Below, one piece after another: positions 8,185-16,307 of a stretch of 64,000 bases of DNA (the first letter of the stretch is position 1; each line of letters begins with the position of its first letter). The notes below the pieces were generated by a model that worked only from the letters and a program-made list of their open reading frames with translations, ran no database searches and was not told the DNA's origin. The position numbers and the translations under genes are program-made. This stretch comes from Xylanimonas ulmi (lineage in GTDB: Bacteria > Actinomycetota > Actinomycetes > Actinomycetales > Cellulomonadaceae), in NCBI RefSeq assembly GCF_004216535.1, contig NZ_SGWX01000001.1:3100001-3164000 (forward strand), read 5' to 3'.

Positions 8185-9891
8185 TCACCGTCCGCCGAGC
8201 AGCGGCGACAGCGTCGCGGTGGTCCCCTGCGGCGCCGGGTCGGTGAGGGCGAAGGTGACCTCCCGCTCGGCGCACGCGACGCTCGACACCAGCCACGAGC
8301 CCCGCTCGACGCCCCACACGCCCACCGGAGCGGTCCACACGAGCACCCCGTGCCTCGCCAGATCGGCGCGCTGACCGGCGTCGAGCGTGGCGTCGGCCGT
8401 GGTGAGCGCGTCCCCGCGGCCCGTCCCGACGCCGGGGGCCGTGACCGCGTAGACGGTCAGTCGGTCGCGGCCAGGCGCCGCGCAGTCGCCGGACGGGACG
8501 ACGACGGTCAGCGTCGAGGCCGTGACCGGATCGGGCGGAGGCGTCGGGGTGGGGGTGGAGGTCGACGGCGTGTCCGACGGCGGCGTGGGCCTCGGGCTCG
8601 CCGTCGGCGTCGGCGTCGGGCTCGCCGTCGGCGTCGGCGTCGGGCTGGGCGTGGACGTCGGGCTCGGCGTGGGCGTCGGGATCGGCGTGGGTGCCGCCCC
8701 ACCCGGCGCGTCGGGCTCGCCCGGCGCCTCGTGTGCTGGGGAACCCGCCGCCGGAGAGTCCCCCGCGGGAGAGGCCGCCGCCGCGTCTGCGCCGTCGGCC
8801 CGCCCGCGCGAGTCGAGGGCCGAGGCTGACCGCGAGCCCGGGTCAGCGCCCGCCCGAGGCGTCGGGGTGGGCGCAGGCCACGTGCGCGCCGTCGACTCGT
8901 CCGCCGTCACACCGAGGTCGGCGCTGAGGTCCGCGCCGTCCGCGCCGTCCGCGCCCGAGTCTGCGGCAGGGTCCGCGGCAGGGTCAGCGCCAGGATCGGC
9001 GTCGGCGCTCCGACTGGCGCCCACCCCACCGTCCAGCGACGCGCCCGCCGCGGCGTCGGCGTCGGCGCTCTGGCCGCTGAGCGCCAAGGCCGCCGCGACG
9101 ACCGCCCCGACCACCACCACGCCCGCGGCTGACCCCACCACGGCGGTCGCTCGCGTCCCCGCGCCGGTCAGCTCGCGCAACGCGTCGCCCGCGCGGTCAC
9201 GCGCTCGCCCGACGACGGCGCCGACGGCGCCCAGCAGTGCGCCCCACCCACCGCTCGCGCCCGCCGCGGCGGCGCCCAGGACGACCGGTCCGGCGCCCAC
9301 GACCACCGGTCCGGCGGCCGCGAGGCCGGCCGTGCCGGCGAGCAGCGCGGGCGCGGCGTCGCGCAGCGCCCAGGCGGACTGCCGCACGTCGATGAGGGCG
9401 CGCATGCAGCCCTGGCAGCCGAACAGGTGCTCCTCGAGCACGTGCCGGGAGCGGACGGGCAGGCGGTGGCGCAGGTAGTCGTCGAGCCGCGACCGCGTCG
9501 CCGAGCAGGCCTGTGGGGCGTGCGGCGAGGTCGCGCGGGCGTGCGCGGCCGCGATGCTCGTGCTCAGCGCGTTCTCGGCGCGCCGGAGCCGACGCCCGAT
9601 GGCGGCGACCGGCAGGCTCAGGACCGCCGCGATCGCGGCGTCGTCGGCGTGGTCGATGTGCCGCAGCCACAACAGGCGCTGCTCCTCGTCCCCGAGGCTC
9701 GCCAGCGCGGCGCGCACCAGGTCGGGGTCGGCCGTGCCGGGATCGCCCGGACCGTGGCCGGGCGCCGCCGCGCGCATCGCGACAAGAGCCTCGTCCACCG
9801 TGCGCGGCCCATCGCCCTCGATCGTGGCCACCGTCCTCCGCCCTCGCTCACGCGACGCCGTCGGGGGCCGCCGCGGGCGCCATGATGCCAT
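8185..9891 (-). CDS. Sigma region-4-only protein fused to anti-sigma zinc finger, membrane segments and secreted C-terminus
   Basis: 568 residues. Residues about 55-110 resemble ECF sigma region 4 (ASLGDEEQRLLWLRHIDHA, then LPVAAIGRRLRRAENAL). Next comes a ZAS-type zinc finger with H-x3-C-x2-C (HLFGCQGC) near residue 160, hydrophobic segments near 180-215 and 250-272, an Ala/Asp/Pro/Thr-rich linker with about ten PTPT-like repeats, and an extracellular domain from about 450. No sigma region 2 is present, and there is no room for one upstream. The layout parallels the full-length sigma/anti-sigma fusion at 31804-33486. It may be a membrane-tethered regulator or a decayed ECF sigma factor. It converges on rlmC. 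Confidence 0.75.
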   Translation of the reverse strand: MASWRPRRPPTASRERGRRTVATIEGDGPRTVDEALVAMRAAAPGHGPGDPGTADPDLVRAALASLGDEEQRLLWLRHIDHADDAAIAAVLSLPVAAIGRRLRRAENALSTSIAAAHARATSPHAPQACSATRSRLDDYLRHRLPVRSRHVLEEHLFGCQGCMRALIDVRQSAWALRDAAPALLAGTAGLAAAGPVVVGAGPVVLGAAAAGASGGWGALLGAVGAVVGRARDRAGDALRELTGAGTRATAVVGSAAGVVVVGAVVAAALALSGQSADADAAAGASLDGGVGASRSADADPGADPAADPAADSGADGADGADLSADLGVTADESTARTWPAPTPTPRAGADPGSRSASALDSRGRADGADAAAASPAGDSPAAGSPAHEAPGEPDAPGGAAPTPIPTPTPSPTSTPSPTPTPTASPTPTPTASPRPTPPSDTPSTSTPTPTPPPDPVTASTLTVVVPSGDCAAPGRDRLTVYAVTAPGVGTGRGDALTTADATLDAGQRADLARHGVLVWTAPVGVWGVERGSWLVSSVACAEREVTFALTDPAPQGTTATLSPLLGGR

Positions 9892-9932
9892 CCGCGCGCC
9901 GGATCTCCTACCCGTGGGCGGTCAGCGCGGAC

Positions 9933-11012
9933 TCAGGCCGAAGCCGCCGACGCGGCGGTGAGCGGAGCGCGGTCTGCGGCTGCGACCAGCGAGAACAGGT
10001 CCTTGGGGTCCGATGGCTCGGCCACGAGATCAAGCCACGCGAGCAGCGGGTCGGGCGCCCGGCCCTGCCCCAGCAGGTCCTCGCGCACGAACCGCAGCGT
10101 CGTGAGGTCCTCGACGCCAAACCCGACCGAGTCGAAGACCGTCAGCTCGCCCGCGTCGCGCCGGCCCGGCGCCTCGCCCCGCACGATCCGCCACAGCTCC
10201 GTGACCGGGAAGCCGGGCGGCAGGTTCTGGATCTCGCCCTCGACGCGCGTCTGCTCCTCGTGCTCGACGACGACGACGCTCGCCCGCCGCAGTGTGGCAG
10301 GCTCCAGTTCGGTCTTGCCCGGGCAGTCGCCGCCGATGGCGTTGAGGTGCTGGCCGTCGGCGACGTCGCGGTCGAGCAGCACCGTGGCGTTGCGCTTGTC
10401 GGCCGTGCAGGTGGTCACGACGTCGGCGCCGCGCGCCGCCTGGCCGGGGTCGTCGCAGGGCGTGACGTCGAAGCCCAGCGCGGTGGCGTTGCGCGCCACC
10501 TTCGCGGTCGCGGCCGGGTCGACGTCGTACAGGCGCAGGCGCTCGACGCCGAGCTCGGCGCGCATGCCCAGCGCCTGGAACTCGGCCTGGGCCCCGCAGC
10601 CGATCAGGGCGAGCGTGCGCGCGCCGCGCGGGGCGAGGCAGCGGGCCGCGAGCGCCGACGTCGCCGCGGTGCGCAGCGCGGTGAGGATCGTCATCTCGGC
10701 GAGGAACGACGGGTAGCCGTTGTGGACGTCGACGAGCATGCCGAGCGCCGTGACTGTCTGGTAGCCGCGTGAGGGGTTGAGCGGGTGGCCGTTGACGAGC
10801 TTGAAGCCGAAGGTCGTGGCGTCCGAGGCGGGCATGAGCTCGATGACGCCGTCGCGCGAGTGCGAGGCGACGCGTGGGCGCGTCTCCAGCTCGGGCCAGC
10901 GACGGAAGTCGCGTTCGAGGGCGTCGGTGAGCTCGGCGATGACGCGCTCAGGGCCGCGCCGGGCGACCCAAGCGGCGGTCGCGGGCACGTCGAGGCACGG
11001 CACACGTGTCAT
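9933..11012 (-). CDS. Ornithine cyclodeaminase family protein
   Basis: Predicted NAD-dependent conversion of ornithine to proline with loss of ammonia; related family members reduce other imino acids. 359 residues from the ATG at 11012. Features seen: the substrate-binding Lys in FGFKLVNGHPLNP, the nucleotide-binding loop LALIGCGAQAEFQALG near residue 145, and the conserved HLNAIGGDCPGKTELEP near residue 245. The long acidic C-terminal part (FDSVGFGVEDL) agrees with true ornithine cyclodeaminases. The preceding dimethylargininase stop is one base upstream (TGAGATG), so the two are probably translationally coupled in an arginine-catabolic operon. Confidence 0.9.
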   Translation of the reverse strand: MTRVPCLDVPATAAWVARRGPERVIAELTDALERDFRRWPELETRPRVASHSRDGVIELMPASDATTFGFKLVNGHPLNPSRGYQTVTALGMLVDVHNGYPSFLAEMTILTALRTAATSALAARCLAPRGARTLALIGCGAQAEFQALGMRAELGVERLRLYDVDPAATAKVARNATALGFDVTPCDDPGQAARGADVVTTCTADKRNATVLLDRDVADGQHLNAIGGDCPGKTELEPATLRRASVVVVEHEEQTRVEGEIQNLPPGFPVTELWRIVRGEAPGRRDAGELTVFDSVGFGVEDLTTLRFVREDLLGQGRAPDPLLAWLDLVAEPSDPKDLFSLVAAADRAPLTAASAASA

Positions 11013-11013
11013 C

Positions 11014-12051
11014 TCAGACCTCCAATCCAGCGGCGGCCCCGGTGGTTGAGCCTGTCGAAACCACCCCCACGCGGGGCGCGGTGGTTTCGACAGGCTCAAC
11101 CAGCGCGGGGCGCAGCGTGAGCGTGCAGCACTTGACCGAGCCGCCGCCCTTACGCAGCTCGTCGAACTCGACGCCCACGGGCTCGAACCCGCGCTCACGC
11201 ACCTTGGCGCGCATGCCCGTCGCGGCGGCGTCGAGGTAGACGTGCAGCCCGTCGCTCACGGCGTTGAGCCCGAAGGCCGCGGCGTCGGCGGCGTCGGCGA
11301 GGATCGCGTCGGGGAACAGGTCGCGCAGCGTCTCGCGCGACTTCGGCGCGAACGCCTCGGGGAGGTACGCGATGAGCGGCGGCGCGTCGTCGCGCCCGTC
11401 GTCGCGCCCGTCGTCGAGGACCGCGAGCGCCGTGTCGAGGTGGTAGTAGCGCGGGTCGACCAGGTCGAGCGTGACCAGCGTGACTCCGCGCGCGGCGAGC
11501 CCGAGGCGGCGGTCGAGCTCACGGTGCGCGGCGCGCGTCGTGCGCATCCCGGCGCCCGCGAGCAGCAACGGCCCGGCCAGCAGCAGGTCACCCTCGCCCT
11601 CGTCGACCTCGTCGGCCTGCCCGAGCGCGGCGCCGCCGGGTCCCAGGACGCCGGCGCGCGCCGCGGCGTCGAACCACCGGGCGTAGGCGGCGCCCTCCGC
11701 CCGCCGCTGGGCGTGCAGGAACCGCGCGGCGAGCGCGACGCCGTCGACGACGACGCCGCCGTTCGCGGCGTAGACCATGTCGGGCAGGCCAGGCTCGGGG
11801 TCGATGACGTGGACGGTGTGTCCGTGGCGCTCGTACGCCTCGCGCAGCGCCCGCCACTGCGCGAGGGCGCGCGCGGCGTCGACGGGGACCGTGCGGTCCA
11901 TCCACGGGTTGATCTCGTAGACGACGTCGAAGTGGGTGGGCGGGCACATGAGGAACGTGCGCGGGCGCGCCGTGCGTCCGCCGGGCCGCAGGGTGCGAGC
12001 CAGGCCGACGCCGGGCAGCGCCGGGCGCGCGCGCAGGTCGCTGGTCCTCAT
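11014..12051 (-). CDS. ddaH: Dimethylargininase-type amidinohydrolase with a repeat-derived C-terminal tail
   Basis: Hydrolyses methylated arginines or related guanidino compounds to citrulline and an amine. Family marks are CPPTHFDVVYEINPWM near residue 35, GLPDMVYAANGG near residue 95, the catalytic His in VDPRYYHLDTAL and the nucleophilic Cys in GGGSVKCCTL. After that motif the frame continues through a 21-bp inverted repeat (11044-11101) that adds about 30 residues rich in VEPVETT and VSTGSTT, not part of the usual fold. It overlaps the operon with the ornithine cyclodeaminase gene and diverges from an Lrp-family regulator, its likely controller. Citrulline- or ornithine-generating metabolism is the likely role. 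Confidence 0.85.
   Translation of the reverse strand: MRTSDLRARPALPGVGLARTLRPGGRTARPRTFLMCPPTHFDVVYEINPWMDRTVPVDAARALAQWRALREAYERHGHTVHVIDPEPGLPDMVYAANGGVVVDGVALAARFLHAQRRAEGAAYARWFDAAARAGVLGPGGAALGQADEVDEGEGDLLLAGPLLLAGAGMRTTRAAHRELDRRLGLAARGVTLVTLDLVDPRYYHLDTALAVLDDGRDDGRDDAPPLIAYLPEAFAPKSRETLRDLFPDAILADAADAAAFGLNAVSDGLHVYLDAAATGMRAKVRERGFEPVGVEFDELRKGGGSVKCCTLTLRPALVEPVETTAPRVGVVSTGSTTGAAAGLEV
11044..11101. repeat. Perfect inverted repeat, TGAGCCTGTCGA (REP-like) type
   Basis: Arms 11044-11064 and 11081-11101 are perfect 21-base reverse complements around a 16-base spacer. The core TGAGCCTGTCGAAACCA is a dispersed palindromic repeat often seen in intergenic positions in high-GC Micrococcales. 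Here it lies inside the 3' coding end of the dimethylargininase gene. A degenerate copy occurs at 15441-15513. Confidence 0.9.
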
Positions 12052-12177
12052 GGCGTTGACTCTACGGATGGGGCGTTGCGCTCCGAACCCCGGTTTGTTG
12101 CGTTCAAACGGCCGTTTGTCGTCCTGATCCTCGCTCAGACAGCACCTTGATGCGGATTCTGCTCGTACGCTGACGCT

Positions 12178-12630
12178 GTGGACGACCTCAACCGTCGCAT
12201 CGTCGGGCTCCTGCTGCGTGACGGCCGCGCGACGTTCCAGGAGATCGGCGCCGCCGTCGGCCTGTCGGCCCCTGCGGTCAAGCGGCGCGTCGACCTGATG
12301 CGCGCCCGGGGCGAGATCTCGGGCTTCGCGGCGATCGTCGATCCGCACGCGCTGGGCTGGGACATCGAGGCGTACATCGAGATCTTCTGTCGCGGCAACG
12401 TCTCCCCCGCCGAACTCCAGCGTGAGCTGGGCGGCATCCCGGAGGTTGTCGGCGTCGCGACGATCACGGGCGACGCCGACGCGATCGTGCACGTCATGGC
12501 CGCGTCGATGGCGGGCATCGAGGAGTCGGTCGAGCGCATCCGCTCGACCGGGCGCGTCGAGCGGACGCGGACGTCCGTGGTGATGTCGCGCCTCATCGAC
12601 CGGCCCGTCCGCCCGCGCGGCGGCGCCTGA
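12178..12630 (+). CDS. Lrp/AsnC family transcriptional regulator
   Basis: 150 residues from GTG 12178. An N-terminal HTH (LLLRDGRATFQEIGAAVGLS then APAVKRRV) is followed by the RAM/AsnC ligand-binding fold (GWDIEAYIEIFCRG, VVGVATITGDADAIVHVMA). TACGCT at 12166-12171 ends six bases before the start, so the mRNA is probably leaderless. Divergent orientation to the dimethylargininase/ornithine cyclodeaminase operon suggests it senses an amino acid such as arginine or ornithine and controls that operon; this is inference from context. Confidence 0.9.
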   Translation: MDDLNRRIVGLLLRDGRATFQEIGAAVGLSAPAVKRRVDLMRARGEISGFAAIVDPHALGWDIEAYIEIFCRGNVSPAELQRELGGIPEVVGVATITGDADAIVHVMAASMAGIEESVERIRSTGRVERTRTSVVMSRLIDRPVRPRGGA

Positions 12631-12681
12631 GCCACCACCGGCGGCAGGTTCGGGAGCGAGCGCAATTCGACAGGGAGACTG

Positions 12682-12696
12682 AACAGTCCTACTGTT
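12682..12696. promoter_or_regulatory. Inverted repeat AACAG-N5-CTGTT, likely MarR operator
   Basis: A perfect five-base inverted repeat with a five-base spacer ends eight bases before the MarR ATG at 12704. Its position on the promoter/start of the marR-MFS pair suggests autorepression. Confidence 0.45.
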
Positions 12697-12703
12697 GTTT
12701 CCG

Positions 12704-13144
12704 ATGCCTGACACAACCATTCCCCTCGATCCCACGGACGTCGCCCGCGACGTGCGCACGGTGTTCGCACGCCTGCGCCGCCGCATGCGCGCCGTCGCCG
12801 CCAGCGACGCGCTCAGCCCGTCACAGGCCGCCGTGCTCACGCGGCTCGGCAAGGGCGAGGCCGCCACCGCGAGCGCCCTGGCGACCCTGGAGCACGTGCG
12901 CCCCCAGTCGATGGCGGCCACGGTCGCCGCGCTGGAGGAGCGCGGGCTCGTCACCCGTGCAGCCGACCCCGACGACGGCCGCCGCCAACTCCTGCGCCTG
13001 ACCCCGGCCGGGCGCGAGGCGTTCGACGGCGACGTCGCGGCCCGCGCCGAGTGGCTGGCCGAGACGCTGCGCGCGAATCTCGACCAGGCCGAACTGCGCA
13101 CGTTGGCCGAGGCCTTCGCGCTGCTCGAACGGATCACCCAGTGA
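12704..13144 (+). CDS. MarR family transcriptional regulator
   Basis: 146 residues from ATG 12704; a TTG at 12695 is in frame but lies within the inverted repeat. The winged-helix region includes LSPSQAAVLTRLGKGEAAT, PQSMAATVAALEERGLV and the wing DPDDGRRQLLRLT. The stop overlaps the GTG of the MFS exporter (GTGA), so the two form one operon in the classic MarR-efflux arrangement. It probably represses itself and the exporter until a small phenolic or similar ligand binds. Confidence 0.9.
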   Translation: MPDTTIPLDPTDVARDVRTVFARLRRRMRAVAASDALSPSQAAVLTRLGKGEAATASALATLEHVRPQSMAATVAALEERGLVTRAADPDDGRRQLLRLTPAGREAFDGDVAARAEWLAETLRANLDQAELRTLAEAFALLERITQ

Positions 13145-14694
13145 CCACGAACCACACGGTGACCACGAACCACACCATGACGACCGACCACACCGCTACG
13201 ACGCCCGCCCCCGCACCGGGCCCCGTCCCTGGCCCGGCCGACGCGCGCTTCCCGCGCCGCCTCGTGGCCCCCATGGTGCTGGGCTCGGTGCTCAACCCGC
13301 TCAACACCTCACTGCTGTCGGTCGCGCTCATCCCCATCGGCGTCGCGTTCGGTGCACCCCCCTCGCAGACGGCGTGGCTCGTCAGCGCGCTCTACCTCGC
13401 CTGCGCCGTCGGGCAGCCCGTCACGGGCCGGCTCGTGGACGCCTACGGCCCGCGGCGCCTCTACCTCATCGGCGCCGCGATGGTCGGGGTCGGCGGCCTG
13501 CTCGGGGCGTTCGCCCCGCACCTGGGCGTGCTGGTCGCCGCGCGCGTGCTCATCGGGCTCGGCACCTGTGCGGGGTATCCCGCGTCGATGTCGCTCATCA
13601 AGCGCGAGTCGGCGCGCACAGGCCTGTCCTCACCCGCGAGCCTGCTGGCGGCGCTGTCGTTCGCCAACCAGGTGATCGCCGTCATCGGCCCGTCGCTCGG
13701 CGGGCTCCTGGTCGACCTCGGCGGCTGGCGCGCGGTGTTCACCGTCAACGTGCCGTTCGCCGCCGCGTGCCTGGCGCTCGGCGCGCTGTACCTGCCGCGC
13801 GAGCCGCGCGCCGCGTCGGGCCCGGCTGCGGGCCACACCCCGACGGGCGCAACGCCACCGGGCCTCACGCCGTCGGGCCTCACGCCGTCGGGCCTCCCGG
13901 CGCCGGCGGCGACGCCGCGGCGACACTGGGACCTGGCCGGCATCGGGCTGTTCTCGGCCGCGCTGGTCGCGCTCATGCTCTTCCTCATGGCGCCGTCGGT
14001 GGCCCGCGCCTGGCTGCTCGTGGTCGCCGCAGCGGCCGGAGCCGGGTTCGCCCTGCGCGAGCTGCGCGCCCCCGACCCGTTCCTCGACGTGCGCGTGCTC
14101 GGCCAGAACCGCCCACTGCTGATCACCTACGCGCGGCAGTTGCTGACCGGCGTCGTCATGTACTCGGTGATCTACGGGCTGCCGCAGTGGCTCGAGCACG
14201 GCCGCGGGCTCACGCCCTCGCAGACCGGCCTCATCCTGCTGCCGATGTTCGCCACCGCGATGGTCGGCACCGCGGTGACCCGCAAACAGCGTGGCGTGCT
14301 GGGCCGCCTGCTCGTGGGCTCGGCCCTGCAGCTCATCGCGTGCGTGGCGCTGCTCGCGGTCCACGGGTCGACGCCGGTGGTCGTGCTGTGCGTGATCATG
14401 GCCGTGTTCGGCCTGCCGCAGGCCCTCAACGGCCTGGCCAACCAGAACGCGCTGTACGACCAGGCCACGCCCGCGCAGATCGGCGCGGCCTCAGGCCTGT
14501 TCCGCACCTTCATGTACCTGGGGGCGCTGACGTCGTCGGCCGCGACGGCGTCGGCCTACCGCGACGCCGCCGACACCGCGGGCCTGCACACCCTGGCGGT
14601 GTTCGCCGCCGTGTGCGCGGCGCTGCTGCTGGCCACGGTCGTCACCGAGCTCGCCCTGCGCCGTCGGCGGGTCGCGTCGCGCGACCAGGCGTAA
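13141..14694 (+). CDS. MFS transporter, DHA2-like drug efflux family
   Basis: Proton-coupled efflux permease predicted to expel toxic organic compounds. GTG 13141 overlaps the marR stop; further in-frame starts at 13159 and 13177 follow, so the exact N-terminus is uncertain. Helices begin near residue 40, and motif A is GRLVDAYGPRR near residue 98. About 14 helices are predicted, with a Pro/Thr/Gly-rich cytoplasmic loop near residue 240 containing a short tandem repeat (GLTPSGLTPSG). The linkage to marR suggests inducible resistance; the substrate is unknown. Confidence 0.88.
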   Translation: MTTNHTVTTNHTMTTDHTATTPAPAPGPVPGPADARFPRRLVAPMVLGSVLNPLNTSLLSVALIPIGVAFGAPPSQTAWLVSALYLACAVGQPVTGRLVDAYGPRRLYLIGAAMVGVGGLLGAFAPHLGVLVAARVLIGLGTCAGYPASMSLIKRESARTGLSSPASLLAALSFANQVIAVIGPSLGGLLVDLGGWRAVFTVNVPFAAACLALGALYLPREPRAASGPAAGHTPTGATPPGLTPSGLTPSGLPAPAATPRRHWDLAGIGLFSAALVALMLFLMAPSVARAWLLVVAAAAGAGFALRELRAPDPFLDVRVLGQNRPLLITYARQLLTGVVMYSVIYGLPQWLEHGRGLTPSQTGLILLPMFATAMVGTAVTRKQRGVLGRLLVGSALQLIACVALLAVHGSTPVVVLCVIMAVFGLPQALNGLANQNALYDQATPAQIGAASGLFRTFMYLGALTSSAATASAYRDAADTAGLHTLAVFAAVCAALLLATVVTELALRRRRVASRDQA

Positions 14695-14825
14695 CCCGGC
14701 CCCACCACCCGGCCATCGTGGCCGCCGGCTGCGGCGCGCCACCGCGCCGCCCTCGCCCCACCCCTGCCACCTGCCACCCACTCGGCGCTGCCCTCGGGCG
14801 CCGCCCCCACATCACAGGAGCCACC

Positions 14826-15419
14826 ATGCCCGTCACCGCACTCGACCCCCGCACCGCGCTCATCGTCGTCGACCTGCAGGCCGGCATCGCCGGCTCGCCG
14901 ACCGCGCCGCACGCCGCCGCCGACGTCGTCGCGCGCTCGGCCCGCCTCGCCGACGCCTTCCGCGCCCAGGGTCTGCCCGTCGTGCTCGTGCGCGTCACCG
15001 CCCGGCCCGACGGCGCCGACGCCGTCCCCGGACGCACCGACGCCTCGGCGTCGGGCGCGGCGCCGCTCGCCCGCCCCGCGGGCTGGGACGTCATCGTCGA
15101 CGAGCTCGGCGGACCGACCGGCCAGGACGGCGACATCGTCGTCACCAAGCGCAACTGGGGCGCCTTCTACGGCACCGACCTGGACCTGCAGCTGCGCCGG
15201 CGCGGCGTGACACAGGTCGTCATCACGGGCATCGCGACCTCGATCGGCGTCGAGTCGACCGCCCGCCAGGCCGCCGAGCACGGCTACCACGTCACGATCG
15301 CGACCGACGCCGTCGCCGACCGCAGCGCCGCCGACCACGAGCACGCGGTCACGCGCATCTTCCCGCGCTTGGCGCAGACGGGCACGACCGAGCAGATCCT
15401 GGCGCTGCTGACGGCCTGA
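14826..15419 (+). CDS. Isochorismatase-like hydrolase lacking the cysteine nucleophile
   Basis: 197 residues with the isochorismatase fold. The Asp of the triad is in TALIVVDLQAGIA and the Lys in VTKRNWGAFYGTDLD. At the position where cysteine hydrolases of this superfamily have Cys (T-x-x-C-V-E-S-T), this protein reads GIATSIGVESTARQA, with Gly. True isochorismatases such as EntB and PhzD also lack the Cys, so ether hydrolysis or a non-covalent mechanism is more likely than amidase activity. It lies 131 nt after the MFS exporter with a good GGAG sequence before ATG. The substrate is unknown. Confidence 0.85.
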   Translation: MPVTALDPRTALIVVDLQAGIAGSPTAPHAAADVVARSARLADAFRAQGLPVVLVRVTARPDGADAVPGRTDASASGAAPLARPAGWDVIVDELGGPTGQDGDIVVTKRNWGAFYGTDLDLQLRRRGVTQVVITGIATSIGVESTARQAAEHGYHVTIATDAVADRSAADHEHAVTRIFPRLAQTGTTEQILALLTA

Positions 15420-15440
15420 GCCAGGGATCGCCCGCCCGCC

Positions 15441-15513
15441 GGTCGAGCCTGTCGAGACCCCGGGCGGGCGCGCTGGCTCCGGTGGCTCCGGTGGCTCCGA
15501 CGGGCTCAGCCAC
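15441..15513. repeat. Degenerate copy of the TGAGCCTGTCGA inverted repeat
   Basis: The left arm GGTCGAGCCTGTCGAGACC (15441-15459) and a diverged right arm (CCGACGGGCTCAGCCAC, about 15497-15513) flank three copies of GGTGGCTCC-like sequence. It lies between two convergent genes and overlaps the ynfA stop, so it may serve as a bidirectional terminator. Confidence 0.6.
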
Positions 15514-15841
15514 CCGGGCGCGGCGCGTACATGATGAGCGCCACCCCCACGAGGCAGACGAGCGCCCCGATCACGTCCCAGCGGTCGGGCCGGAATCCGT
15601 CGGCGACCATGCCCCACGCGAGCGACCCCACGATGAACACCCCGCCGTACGCCGCGAGGATGCGCCCGAAGTTCGCGTCGGGCTGCAGCGTGGCGACGAC
15701 GCCGTACAGCCCGAGCGCGATCACGCCCGCACCCACCCAGGCCCAGCCGCGGTGCTCGCGCAGCCCCTGCCACACGAGCCACGCGCCCCCGATCTCCAGG
15801 AGGGCCGCGACGACGAACAGGGCGATGGAGCGCACGGGCAC
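15506..15841 (-). CDS. YnfA family (UPF0060) small membrane protein
   Basis: 111 residues, four predicted helices, with the family signatures [12 protein letters not shown] near residue 15, [19 protein letters not shown] near residue 45 and [15 protein letters not shown] near residue 64. The length and helix count are standard for YnfA. Start GTG 15841 has GGAGG ten bases upstream. The family resembles small multidrug resistance-like transporters, but no substrate is established. It converges on the isochorismatase-like gene. Confidence 0.92.
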   Translation of the reverse strand: MPVRSIALFVVAALLEIGGAWLVWQGLREHRGWAWVGAGVIALGLYGVVATLQPDANFGRILAAYGGVFIVGSLAWGMVADGFRPDRWDVIGALVCLVGVALIMYAPRPGG

Positions 15842-15958
15842 GGTGGCCTCCGAGTGACAGCGGGGCGGGACTCACCGCCAATCGTCGCCGCTCGGGTGCC
15901 ATCGGGTCGCGGGGTGGTCCAGGATGGAGACGCCGACGACCAGCACCTGGAGGACGAC

Positions 15959-16279
15959 ATGCCGAGCACCACGCCGCGGACGACCAAGAGGTGCGGCCTG
16001 AGGAACCTGCTCACGGCGGCGGCGATCGCGTTGAGCGTGGCCGCCGTCGTCAAGGAGTTGCGCACACCCGCGCCCGAGCGCACCTGGAACGGCAAGGTCG
16101 CCGCAGTGCCCTACGACTTCCGTGTGCCCACGCTCGCGCGCGCCAAGGAGCGCCTGTGGGACCCCGAGGCGGCGAACCTCGTCGGCCCGCGCGTCTTCGG
16201 CGTCGGCTGGACGCTCAACGTCGGCAAACTCGTGGCCGAGGTCCGCGAGGTCCTGGCAGCCAAGCCCCCGGCTGCCTGA
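15959..16279 (+). CDS. DUF5808 domain-containing membrane protein
   Basis: 106 residues. A hydrophobic helix at about residues 15-35 (NLLTAAAIALSVAAVVKEL) precedes the short DUF5808 motif, seen as DPEAANLVGPRVFGVGWTLN near residue 75. The segment WNGKVAAVPYDFRVPTLARA before it is also typical. Function is unknown; the motif is often found in membrane proteins with a role near the envelope. ATG 15959 is preceded by GGAGGA, supporting this start. Confidence 0.75.
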   Translation: MPSTTPRTTKRCGLRNLLTAAAIALSVAAVVKELRTPAPERTWNGKVAAVPYDFRVPTLARAKERLWDPEAANLVGPRVFGVGWTLNVGKLVAEVREVLAAKPPAA

Positions 16280-16307
16280 GCGCGGGGCCAATGGGAGGAT
16301 CGAGCGC

